Positions 1 through 6,332 are shown, counted from the stretch's first letter. The stretch is 10,219 nucleotides of DNA from Micromonosporaceae bacterium (GCA_017354595.1 JAFMQQ010000056.1:1-10219); one strand, 5' to 3'. Numbers and translations: made by a program. Notes: a model not told the origin generated them from the letters alone.

Positions 1-1153
1 GGGCCTCGATCGCCGAGGCGGACCAGCGCGCCGCCTCCAGCGTCTCGGCGACCCGCTCCGCCTCCCGCAACACAGCCCGCCCGGATCCGGCCCGCCCGGC
101 CCGGCGCGGGGTTGGGTCGTCGCCGGAGATCAGCACCGCGAGGCGCGCGGCCGCGTACCAGTCGGTGCGCCCCTGACGGCGGAACTCCAGCGCCGCCCGC
201 CTCGCCTGGGCGACCGCCAGCGCCGGGTCACCGTCCAATGTGGCCGCTCGGGCCAGCAGCAGCCGCGCCTCGGGCAACACGTTGTACCGGTGCTCGTGCT
301 CCAGCGCGGCGATCGCCTCCTGCGCCGCGGCCCGGGCCTCCGCGACCAGGTACACCGAGAGCAGCAGCTCGGCGCGGTCCCGCAGGACCACACCGATCTG
401 CGAGTCCAGCGCGCGCAACCGTCGCTCGGCATCGTCCAGATAGCTCAGTGCCGCCGGTACGTCGCCGGCGAGCGTCGCCACCCAGCCCAGGTTCTGCTGT
501 GTGTACGCCGCGAAGGTGCGCAGCTCCAACCGCTCGCACAATTGCGCCGCCTCGCGCAGGTCCGCCTCGGCCGCGGCCAACTCCAGCCGCTGGCCATGCA
601 GCACCGCCCGGTTGGACAGCACCCGCCATACCCAGGTCCAGTCCTGCGCCCCGCGAAGTACCGGCAGCGTCGCGTTGTACCCCTCCAGCGCCTCGTCCCG
701 CCGGCCCAGCTGCAGCAGGATCGCGGCCCGTTGTGCCTGTGCGCGGGCCTGGTCGACGCCGTCCAGGTCGCCGAGCGCCGTCTCGATCTCGCGCAGCCCT
801 TGCCGGGACCGGCCGCGCGAGCTGTGCGCGAAGGCCAGTGTCATCCGCGCCTGCGCGGCCAGGCGTGGTGAGCCGCAGCGGCGCGCGTGGGTGACCGCCT
901 CGCGCAGGTGCGCGATGGCCACGTCGACATCTTTGGTGTGCAGCGCGGCCAGCCCGAGCGCCCGCTGTGCGATCGAGGCGGCGGCCAGATCTCCGGCGGC
1001 CACGGCGCGGGCAGCCAGCGCCGAGCCGAGTGCGGCAGCGCGGGCCGGGTCGGAACCAGCCACCTCGAGCGCTTCGCCGGCCCGATCGGCCAGTGCTGTG
1101 GTCGCCGCGGGTTCGGCGCAGAATGTGCCTGCAGGTCGTCGTATCAACGACAT
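1..1153 (-). CDS. TPR-repeat protein, N-terminal part; probable CHAT-domain (caspase-like) protein
   Basis: The frame is open for 384 codons from an ATG at 1153 to the window edge, so the C-terminus is missing. The start is supported by GGAGAGG six bases upstream. The visible part is almost entirely Ala/Leu/Arg-rich paired helices. TPR-like units are clear around residues 137-170 (QLGRRDEALEGY) and 215-249 (NLGWVATLAGDVPAALSYLD). There is no signal peptide or membrane segment, so it is probably cytoplasmic. From memory, actinobacterial proteins with this TPR style usually end in a CHAT domain, a caspase-like Cys/His protease, and the neighbouring S8 peptidase and sigma factor fit that. The CHAT domain itself is not visible and is inferred. 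A pure TPR regulator or an AfsR/SARP-like protein remains possible. It is divergent from the S8 operon and shares a 67-bp intergenic region with it. Confidence 0.82.
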   Translation of the reverse strand, partial: MSLIRRPAGTFCAEPAATTALADRAGEALEVAGSDPARAAALGSALAARAVAAGDLAAASIAQRALGLAALHTKDVDVAIAHLREAVTHARRCGSPRLAAQARMTLAFAHSSRGRSRQGLREIETALGDLDGVDQARAQAQRAAILLQLGRRDEALEGYNATLPVLRGAQDWTWVWRVLSNRAVLHGQRLELAAAEADLREAAQLCERLELRTFAAYTQQNLGWVATLAGDVPAALSYLDDAERRLRALDSQIGVVLRDRAELLLSVYLVAEARAAAQEAIAALEHEHRYNVLPEARLLLARAATLDGDPALAVAQARRAALEFRRQGRTDWYAAARLAVLISGDDPTPRRAGRAGSGRAVLREAERVAETLEAARWSASAIEA

Positions 1154-1220
1154 CGCGACCCTCTCCGTCGTGGTGAAGGGTACAACGACTTGACCGAAGG
1201 GCATGAGGGGGGATCGTCGG
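1154..1220. promoter_or_regulatory. Shared divergent promoter region of the TPR gene and the S8-sigma operon
   Basis: Only 67 bp separate the two start codons, so both promoters must lie here or inside the opposite gene. It holds ribosome binding sites for both genes: GGAGAGG for the TPR gene, and a run of G at about 1207-1212 for the peptidase. TACAAC at 1181-1186 resembles a -10 box on the plus strand, but no convincing -35 lies 16-18 bp before it. No palindromic operator was seen. The shortness suggests the two transcripts are controlled together. Confidence 0.45.
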
Positions 1221-2507
1221 ATGGCAAACGACAACCAGCCGATCGCGGTGGCGTCATACGAGCGCGAGGAGTTCGTCGTCGCGCTCCCGTACGCGCCGGC
1301 GGTACGCGACCGGATCCAGCGGGAGTTCGGGCTCGCCTGCGAGCTGACCGACAACCGCGACCTGAACCTCACCCTGGTCGCGCCGCGCCAACTGGGCCGG
1401 GCGGCGGAGGTACTGCGTCGGGCGGCGACAGAACGGATGGGGCATCGGGACAACGACCACATCCTGGAGGTGCTACGGCTGCGCAAGCGGGCGGACACCT
1501 CGCCGCTGGACGACCTGATGTTCTGCCTGCGTTACGACTTCGCGGCCAGCTGCGCCGGTTGGGTACCGGCGATGGGCAAGAACCGACACCTGCACAACGT
1601 GACCGGTGCACCGCACATCGATGGTGGTGCCATCCTCTATCCCGAGCCGGCGTCGGTTCCGCGGCCGGTACCCGAGTCCGCGATGGACCGTGGCACCGGT
1701 GTCCGGGTCGGTCTGCTGGACACCCAGCTGTACCCGCACCAGGACCTGGCCGGTCGTTACCTCGCCGGCCCGGCCGACCTGCTCGAGCCCCGCACGCTCT
1801 ACAGCCGCTTCGCCGGACACGCCACCTTCATCGCCGGCCTGATCCTGCGCCACGCGCCGGCGGCTGAGTTGCTTGTACGGCACACCCTGGGCGACGAGAA
1901 CGCCACCACGACGGTCTGGGACTTCGTCCACAAGCTGGTGCGTTTCCGTGACTCCGGCGTCCAGATCCTCAACCTCTCGCTCGGCTGCTACACCGCCGAC
2001 GGCGAACCGCCGATGGTGTTGCAGCGCGCGATCCAGCAACTGGCGCCGGATATCGTGATCGTGGCGGCCGCCGGCAACCACGGCGATCCGGCCGAGTACG
2101 CACGCAACCCGGTGCACCCGTTCCTGACCCCGCAGACCGCGTTCTGGCCGGCCGCGCTGGATGACGTACTCGCCGTCGGCGCCGACCTCGATCCGGGACC
2201 CGATGGCCCGCGCCCGGCGCCGTTCAGCCCGCTGCTGCCATGGGTCACCTACATGGCCAAGGGCGAGGGTGTGGTCAGCACCTACCTGAAGGGACACGTG
2301 GAGATCCCCCGGCCGGCTGGAGAGCGACCGCAGCCGTTCCACGGGTATGCTCGTTGGTCTGGCACATCCTTCGCGGCCGCAATCGTCACCGGCGAGCTGG
2401 CGGCGCTGACCAAGCCGGACAGATCGGCCTGGCGGGCCGTCGCGGAACTGCGCGAGCGCGCGGCCAAGCCGGCCGATGATTTTCCGGTACGGCTCTTCGA
2501 GGGGTAG
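1221..2507 (+). CDS. Cytoplasmic subtilisin-like (S8 family) serine peptidase
   Basis: This 428-residue protein has the full S8 catalytic set: Asp167 in VGLLDT, His200 in GHATFIAG, oxyanion Asn286 in AAAGNHGD, and Ser383 in SGTSFAAAIVTGE. Residues 1-155 do not look like subtilisin, a classical inhibitory propeptide or a signal peptide. They contain a charged alpha/beta stretch and LDDLMFCLRYDF, and may be a recognition or autoinhibitory domain. The His motif GHATF replaces the usual GHGTH. With no export signal it should act inside the cell. I chose ATG 1221 because a G-rich ribosome binding site lies about 8 bases upstream. An in-frame ATG at 1203 would add six residues but has a weaker site. 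It begins an operon with the sigma factor 27 bp downstream. The substrate is unknown; the sigma factor, its overlapping partner or the TPR protein are candidates by context. Confidence 0.9.
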   Translation: MANDNQPIAVASYEREEFVVALPYAPAVRDRIQREFGLACELTDNRDLNLTLVAPRQLGRAAEVLRRAATERMGHRDNDHILEVLRLRKRADTSPLDDLMFCLRYDFAASCAGWVPAMGKNRHLHNVTGAPHIDGGAILYPEPASVPRPVPESAMDRGTGVRVGLLDTQLYPHQDLAGRYLAGPADLLEPRTLYSRFAGHATFIAGLILRHAPAAELLVRHTLGDENATTTVWDFVHKLVRFRDSGVQILNLSLGCYTADGEPPMVLQRAIQQLAPDIVIVAAAGNHGDPAEYARNPVHPFLTPQTAFWPAALDDVLAVGADLDPGPDGPRPAPFSPLLPWVTYMAKGEGVVSTYLKGHVEIPRPAGERPQPFHGYARWSGTSFAAAIVTGELAALTKPDRSAWRAVAELRERAAKPADDFPVRLFEG

Positions 2508-2534
2508 GACCCGCGATGGGGGGAGGATTCCGGG

Positions 2535-3155
2535 ATGCGGGACGATCCGACCGTGGTAGCGCTCGTCCTCTCCGCCCGCGACGGTGACGGTGAGGCGTGG
2601 AGCCAGATCGTGGAACGGTACGCGCCGTTGGTCTGGGGCATCTGCCAGCGGTACCGGTTGGGCCGGCTGGACGCCGACGATGTCGGGCAGAACGTGTGGC
2701 TGAGTCTCTTCCAGCACCTGCACACCATCCGCGAGCCGGCCGCCCTGCCCGGTTGGCTCGCCCGGACCACCGGCAACGAGTGCCTGCGGGTGCTGACGCT
2801 GCGGGTACGGCAGCACAACGAACTCGCCGGCGAGGTGGAGTCCGGTGTGGACGGTGGGTACGACATCGTGGAGGAGGAGCTGGAGCGCGCGGAGCAGCAA
2901 ATGGTGCTGCGCCAGGCGTTCAACCAATTGCAGCGGCGCTGCCAGGCGCTGCTCGGGCTGCTGTTCCACGAGGCGCGCCCACCATACGCGCAGATCTCCC
3001 GGCAGTTGCGGATGAAGGTCGGCTCGATCGGACCGACCCGGGAACGCTGCCTCGCAGAGCTGCGCCGCACGCCGGCGATGGCGGCATTCATATCCAGGCA
3101 CCGGGAAGCCGGTAACGGGGGTGAGTTACATGCCTGGCGAATGGTGGACCGATGA
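2535..3155 (+). CDS. ECF-type sigma-70 family RNA polymerase sigma factor
   Basis: This 206-residue protein directs RNA polymerase to a specific promoter set. Region 2 covers about residues 24-91 (ERYAPLVWGICQRYRL, then DADDVGQNVWLSLFQHL and GWLARTTGNECL). Region 4 covers about 132-180, with a helix-turn-helix reading YAQISRQLRMKVGSIGPTRE. SIGPTRERCLAELR is typical of actinobacterial sigma factors found beside peptidase or CHAT genes (recalled, not searched). The ATG at 2535 follows a GGGGGGAGG run by about 8 bases. It lies 27 bp after the S8 gene and its 3' end overlaps the next gene, so the three are probably co-transcribed. No zinc-finger anti-sigma factor accompanies it, unlike the second sigma factor at 7273-7869. 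Its control may instead come from the peptidase or the small downstream protein. Confidence 0.92.
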   Translation: MRDDPTVVALVLSARDGDGEAWSQIVERYAPLVWGICQRYRLGRLDADDVGQNVWLSLFQHLHTIREPAALPGWLARTTGNECLRVLTLRVRQHNELAGEVESGVDGGYDIVEEELERAEQQMVLRQAFNQLQRRCQALLGLLFHEARPPYAQISRQLRMKVGSIGPTRERCLAELRRTPAMAAFISRHREAGNGGELHAWRMVDR

Positions 3156-3582
3156 CACCGTGCTGTTGGCCCGGCTCGAACAGGCCTGGAGCGCCGTTCA
3201 GCAGGTGCCGGCCGAGTTCGTCGACGCGGGCAGGGCGGCGTTCGTACCGTCCGATGTGGACGCCGAGCTGGCTGAGTTGACATACGACTCGCAGTGCGAG
3301 CCGGCCGGTACCCGCAACGACACCGCACCGCTGCGTGCCCTGACGTTCTCCTCCGCATCGCAGACCATCGAGCTGGAGGTCACCGGCGACGCGCTGCTCG
3401 GCCAGCTGGTACCGCCCTGCGCCACCCGGATCGAGGTACAACCGCGGGACGGGCGCAGCGCCACCGTCGACTCCGACCAGCTCGGCGTCTTCACCGTCAC
3501 CCCGGTACCCGACGGGCCGTTCCGGTTGCGCTACCGGACTCCGTCCGGCGTCTCCGTGGTCACCGGCTGGATCGCCATCTGA
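3130..3582 (+). CDS. Conserved-type hypothetical protein, beta-rich C-terminus, sigma/S8 operon partner
   Basis: This 150-residue protein has no function I can name. Residues 1-55 are helical and acidic (WSAVQQVPAEFVDAGRAAF, then DVDAELAELTYDS). Residues 68-150 alternate as beta strands (LTFSSASQTIELEV, LLGQLVPPCATRIEV, DQLGVFTVTPVPDGPFRLRY, VVTGWIAI), like a small Ig-like or carboxypeptidase-regulatory beta sandwich. From memory, proteins of this pattern recur next to this kind of sigma factor in actinobacteria. I chose ATG 3130 because GGGGTGAG precedes it at good spacing. GTG 3121 is possible but has its ribosome binding site directly abutting. It overlaps the sigma gene by 26 bases in another frame, which implies translational coupling. 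A soluble anti-sigma or adaptor role is a guess from position. There is no signal peptide or membrane segment. Confidence 0.8.
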   Translation: MPGEWWTDDTVLLARLEQAWSAVQQVPAEFVDAGRAAFVPSDVDAELAELTYDSQCEPAGTRNDTAPLRALTFSSASQTIELEVTGDALLGQLVPPCATRIEVQPRDGRSATVDSDQLGVFTVTPVPDGPFRLRYRTPSGVSVVTGWIAI

Positions 3583-3604
3583 CCAACCGGCCCGGCACGT
3601 GGTG

Positions 3605-3672
3605 TCGTGGTCCATTGTGGACATAAAACCGTACCCCGGCCGGAGGTGGGGCACCAACCGGCCGGGGTACAG
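3605..3672. terminator. Strong hairpin between converging transcripts; related to the hairpin at 5386-5430
   Basis: A perfect 13-bp inverted repeat pairs 3631-3643 with 3658-3670. Its 14-base loop contains GGTG and CACC, which could extend the pairing. On the minus strand the stem is followed by GGTTTTATG, a short T run, so it best serves the DUF1996 transcript, but it also lies after the plus-strand operon. The flank TCCATTGTGGACA and the stem are closely matched at 5370-5430, so this is a repeated element. Confidence 0.75.
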
Positions 3673-3687
3673 GAGGGGGGTGTTGCA

Positions 3688-3711
3688 TCTACCGCGTCCG
3701 TCTACCGCGTC
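3688..3711. repeat. Short direct repeat in the DUF1996 3' flank
   Basis: TCTACCGCGTC occurs twice (3688-3698 and 3701-3711) with two bases between. The rest of the gap from 3583 to 3761 holds the hairpin at 3631-3670 and no supportable gene. Confidence 0.5.
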
Positions 3712-3761
3712 AGCTCCTTCTTCATTCGGCAGGTAGGGCAGGCGGACAATCTGTCACAGGC

Positions 3762-5132
3762 TCAGCAGGTCCTTCCGAAGTTGATGCAGTTGGCGGCCGT
3801 CTGGGCGAGAGTTCCAGGCATGATCACAATCAGCACGGAGTGGTCGTTCTGCGGGTTGTGATGCTCGGCCGGGAAGCCGTCCAGCGCGTAGCTGCGACCA
3901 GGTGGCACGTTGTACACGGCGGTCATCCGCAGTTGCGGGATCGTCACGGTCCCGCTCGGGCAGGCGCCGGTGGCGGGGTCCGGGAAGACAACCTGCGAGC
4001 GGTGGTCGGCGCTGTCCAGGTTCTTGCCGTCCCAACAGCTGGGGAAGTCAAAGATCCGGGTCAGTCCGAAACCGCCGGGGCACTCCGGGTACTGCTGGGT
4101 GATCCGGTTCGTGAACCCCTGGCAGGTCCACTTCGCGACCAGGTTGGCCGGACCCTTCTCGACGGCCGCCTTCGCGTCACCCACCTGCATGCGCAGATCC
4201 AGAGGCAACGGCGTGACCTTGCTTACCGGGTTCCCGCGCCACTGGATGGTCAGCGACACCGGGTCCAGGATCTTGCCAACGTTGCCGTCCAGGGCACCGC
4301 CGAGCTTGTTGAGATCAAACTGCTCGGTCGTGCCCAGCTGGCGCAGGTTCGGCACCTGGTAGGCCGACTTGTCGCCGTTGGTGCAAGTGGTACTCGCGGC
4401 GTTCAGTTCGGCATCGCTGTTGTGCAGCGCGCTGGCGATCGTGTTCCCGAAGTAGTCGTGTGTGTGCTCCGCACCGTTGAGCTTGCCCGGAGCGTTGACG
4501 ACGTTGTCCGAGTCACGGTGATTTTGCGCACCGCAACGGGAACTGAACGTACCCCGGGACCCGGTGCTGGTGGTGGCCGGCGGTGCCGTAACGTTCGGCG
4601 CCACCTGCCTGATGTCGATGTAGTCGGATGCCTGCGCCGCTGTACCGGCGCCCTGGGTGCAGTCGACCAGCAGCGACGAGGAAGGGGTCGGAGCAGGCGC
4701 GCCGCCGGTCCCGGCCGGAGCGGACGCCCCGCCGCTGGGAGCCGGAGGGCGGCTGAAGCGCGTCGGCGACCGGAAGAACCATGGGAACCTCCGGTTCGAA
4801 GCTGTCGCTGAGGGAGCGGCAGCACGTGAGGAGGAATTGCTGGCCCCGGCGGTTGGCCGGCTGCTGGCCGGCGCAGTACTGGCCGGCGCATTGGTTGTCG
4901 GCGCGGGTGCCTGCGCACTCGGCGCGGCCGGTGGGCACAGCTGGTTGAGGGTCAGGTTCGTGCCATACGCTCCGGCCTGTGAACCAGCGCTCGACTGCAC
5001 CCCGGCATTGGCGAAGGTTGTAGCGATCGCAGCCAGACCGCCGACCAGCAAGAGGCCGACCGCAGACGCCACGAGATTTCGGCGCCACCGATGTGGCTTC
5101 GGCGGGCCCACAGTCCACTTGATCTTTCGCAC
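3762..5132 (-). CDS. Secreted DUF1996 domain protein
   Basis: This 456-residue protein has a basic N-terminus ending in WRR, a hydrophobic stretch at about 20-41, and a possible signal peptidase site after FANA, so it is probably exported. A low-complexity Ala/Pro/Ser/Thr linker spans about 45-150. The C-terminal 290 residues match DUF1996: HTHDYFGN at 223-230, CPGGFGLTRIFDFPSCWDGK near 351-370, then SADHRSQVVFPDP and HHNPQNDHSV. Ten cysteines suggest disulfides outside the cell. DUF1996 has no established activity; the repeated His/Asp motifs hint at a metal or catalytic site (inference). I chose GTG 5132 because AGGAAGG lies eight bases upstream. GTG 5141 is in frame but abuts that site. 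It follows the DUF4142 remnant ORF by 13 bases and probably shares its promoter. The hairpin at 3631-3670 ends the transcript. Confidence 0.92.
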   Translation of the reverse strand: MRKIKWTVGPPKPHRWRRNLVASAVGLLLVGGLAAIATTFANAGVQSSAGSQAGAYGTNLTLNQLCPPAAPSAQAPAPTTNAPASTAPASSRPTAGASNSSSRAAAPSATASNRRFPWFFRSPTRFSRPPAPSGGASAPAGTGGAPAPTPSSSLLVDCTQGAGTAAQASDYIDIRQVAPNVTAPPATTSTGSRGTFSSRCGAQNHRDSDNVVNAPGKLNGAEHTHDYFGNTIASALHNSDAELNAASTTCTNGDKSAYQVPNLRQLGTTEQFDLNKLGGALDGNVGKILDPVSLTIQWRGNPVSKVTPLPLDLRMQVGDAKAAVEKGPANLVAKWTCQGFTNRITQQYPECPGGFGLTRIFDFPSCWDGKNLDSADHRSQVVFPDPATGACPSGTVTIPQLRMTAVYNVPPGRSYALDGFPAEHHNPQNDHSVLIVIMPGTLAQTAANCINFGRTC

Positions 5133-5145
5133 TCCTCGCACCTTC

Positions 5146-5262
5146 CTACCAGGACGCCGCGCGATGACGCGGTCGCCCGATCCGGTACATCAAGGACAAC
5201 GGAGACGAGCAGTCCGCGCACGCCACCGTGGCCCGCTGTCCCGTCCTGGGCTGCGGCATCAC
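5146..5262 (-). pseudogene. Remnant of a second DUF4142 gene (internally deleted), or a 38-residue leader ORF
   Basis: This small ORF begins with GTG-ATG after the same GGGAGGATCGC site used by the DUF4142 gene at 6233. Its N-terminus MMPQPRTGQR parallels MATKPHTGRR of that protein. Its C-terminus IGRPRHRAASW parallels RRGRPRSAASW, and TCCTGGTAGGA at the stop is identical. Between these ends about 215 residues are missing. A piece of the C-terminal membrane helix survives in another frame (GLLVSVVL against LTLVAVVL), put out of frame by an extra T before the ATG codon. It therefore looks like a decayed tandem copy. It may still be translated and couple to the DUF1996 gene, whose start lies 13 bases downstream. 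Confidence 0.7.
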
Positions 5263-5333
5263 GCGATCCTCCCTGCTTGTCGAATATCCGCACGTTGCTA
5301 TGAAGTACGGGCTGGGGGTCCGCCGGGATTAAC
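5260..5333 (-). promoter_or_regulatory. Duplicated leader, copy A: predicted ECF promoter and ribosome binding site for the DUF1996 unit
   Basis: On the minus strand this 74-bp block aligns without gaps to 6231-6304, with 58 identical positions by hand count. It contains a candidate -35 TAATCC (5326-5331), a 15-bp spacer, a candidate -10 CCGTAC (5305-5310), the conserved core AGCAACGTGCG, and the ribosome binding site GGGAGGATCGC before GTG 5262. Transcription would start near 5298. Confidence 0.6.
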
Positions 5334-5356
5334 CCGGGGCCGATGAATTTGCCCAA

Positions 5357-5366
5357 TGGTCGACCA
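5357..5366. promoter_or_regulatory. Perfect 10-bp palindrome, possible operator
   Basis: TGGTCGACCA is a perfect palindrome about 26 bp upstream of the candidate -35 of the DUF1996 unit. It is not conserved upstream of the DUF4142 gene. A regulator binding site is possible, but a chance palindrome cannot be excluded. Confidence 0.25.
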
Positions 5367-5369
5367 AAT

Positions 5370-5430
5370 CCATAGTGGACAGCCACCCGTACCCGGGCCG
5401 GGGCGTGAGCACCTCCGGCCGGGGTACGGG
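5370..5430 (-). terminator. Hairpin after the DUF4142 gene, related to 3605-3672
   Basis: The arms 5386-5394 and 5422-5430 pair perfectly (9 bp). After one G-G mismatch, 5396-5401 pairs with 5415-5420 (6 bp), leaving a 13-base loop. No T run follows on the minus strand. Flank (TCCATAGTGGACA), stem and loop all resemble the hairpin after the DUF1996 gene. It lies about 33 bp after the DUF4142 stop and ahead of the next unit's promoter. Confidence 0.65.
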
Positions 5431-5462
5431 TCGCTGCCTTCGCTACTGCCAGGGCAACCGTC

Positions 5463-6233
5463 CTACCAGGACGCCGCACTGCGTGGTCGTCCGCGCCGGA
5501 ACATCAGAACGACGGCGACCAGGGTCAGCAGTACACCAATGAAGAGCAGTGCCCAGACAAACCCGGGAGTGGGCGGGCTACCGGGGACGGCATTGGTCGC
5601 CACCACCGGAGCACCGGGCGGTGGCGCCGCCGGCAACGCGGAGTAGGTCACCAGTCCGGTGCTCTCCAACAACTTCATGTGCTTCAGCACGTATTTGTTC
5701 GCGACCTCGGCGTAGGCGCGGATGAGGTCGTTGCGGGTACCCGCCCGGACCTGGGCGATGATTGCGAAGATGACGCCGTGTGCCGCCCGCAGCCGGTTGG
5801 CGTAGGTCTGGTCGAAGAGGTTGCCCGTCTCGGGCCGCATCTCCGCCAGCCAACCCTGCTGGCTGCTGTTCGGCTGGGTCGGCAAGCTGATCCCGAGCTG
5901 GCCCGCGATCTGTTTGGTCGCGTCCAACAGGTAATGATGGTCGTTGGCCAGCTCCAGCCCGACCTGCTTCACCGTCTGGCTGGCCGCCTGCGACTGTGCC
6001 ATGTCCCCGGCGGGGATCTCCCATAGCGAGGCCTGCTGCACCCGCGTCACCAGATCGATGTCCGAGGGGCAGAGCGGGCCGGATGAGGTCGACGTGCAGC
6101 CGTACGGGACTGCCGCACTGGCAGGCTGCGCCGTAACCACATGCCAGGCCGCGATGAGCACGAGCCAACCCGCGAAGAAAACCACCGCCCGCCCGAAAAC
6201 ATTGCGCCGTCCCGTGTGGGGCTTCGTTGCCAC
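5463..6233 (-). CDS. Membrane-anchored DUF4142 (ferritin-like fold) envelope protein
   Basis: This 256-residue protein has a hydrophobic signal segment at about 14-34 with a likely cleavage site after ASA (38-40). A helical domain spans about 57-196. A Pro/Ala linker and a C-terminal membrane helix (225-245) follow, with a basic tail FRRGRPR inside. The helical domain fits DUF4142, a four-helix ferritin-like bundle: LVTRVQQASLWEI, VKQVGLELANDHHYLL, AHGVIFAIIAQV and ANKYVLKHMKLLE. The His pair at 99-100 and His185 are where this family tends to have conserved His. Function in the family is unknown; a periplasm-facing envelope role is inferred. The start is GTG 6233, with GGGAGGATCGC immediately upstream. 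It has its own predicted ECF promoter at 6276-6302 and lies just after the ECF sigma/anti-sigma operon. A truncated second copy lies downstream at 5146-5262. Confidence 0.92.
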   Translation of the reverse strand: MATKPHTGRRNVFGRAVVFFAGWLVLIAAWHVVTAQPASAAVPYGCTSTSSGPLCPSDIDLVTRVQQASLWEIPAGDMAQSQAASQTVKQVGLELANDHHYLLDATKQIAGQLGISLPTQPNSSQQGWLAEMRPETGNLFDQTYANRLRAAHGVIFAIIAQVRAGTRNDLIRAYAEVANKYVLKHMKLLESTGLVTYSALPAAPPPGAPVVATNAVPGSPPTPGFVWALLFIGVLLTLVAVVLMFRRGRPRSAASW

Positions 6234-6304
6234 GCGATCCTCCCTGACGGTTGAAAAAGCGCACGTTGCTCTGAACTACGGGCAATAGGTACGCGGGGAT
6301 CAAC
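6231..6304 (-). promoter_or_regulatory. Duplicated leader, copy B: predicted ECF promoter and ribosome binding site of the DUF4142 gene
   Basis: This is the partner of 5260-5333. On the minus strand it holds a candidate -35 TGATCC (6297-6302), a 15-bp spacer and a candidate -10 CCGTAG (6276-6281). The conserved AGCAACGTGCG and the shared ribosome binding site GGGAGGATCGC before GTG 6233 follow. The predicted transcript would carry a leader of roughly 35 bases. Confidence 0.6.
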
Positions 6305-6332
6305 AGAGATGCGTGACAATATTCATCGGGCT

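Noticed and set aside
112..1193. Long plus-strand open frames opposite the TPR gene
   Set aside because: They are Arg/Pro/Ala-rich shadows typical of high-GC DNA. The minus strand is open throughout with TPR-type helices and a good ribosome binding site.
1473..3101. A 542-residue minus-strand open frame
   Set aside because: It lies opposite the clearly recognisable S8 and sigma genes and has no recognisable domain.
3611..3624. DnaA-box-like sequence (ATGTCCACA on the minus strand), with similar ones near 5371 and 9470
   Set aside because: They are imperfect, widely separated, and two belong to the repeated hairpin flank. There is no dnaA, dnaN or AT-rich region to suggest an origin.
3671..3761. 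Possible tiny ORFs downstream of the DUF1996 gene
   Set aside because: Frames are under a dozen codons, with no conserved features visible.
5260..5333. A conserved peptide read through both leaders (SNVR-F--QGGSR in each)
   Set aside because: Mismatches between the two leaders are only slightly enriched at third positions, and no start codon with a ribosome binding site serves this frame in both. DNA-level duplication explains the similarity.
3605..5430. Paired 60-bp repeats as ends of an insertion sequence or integrative element
   Set aside because: They are direct in orientation, each sits at a gene end, and no transposase or integrase lies between them.
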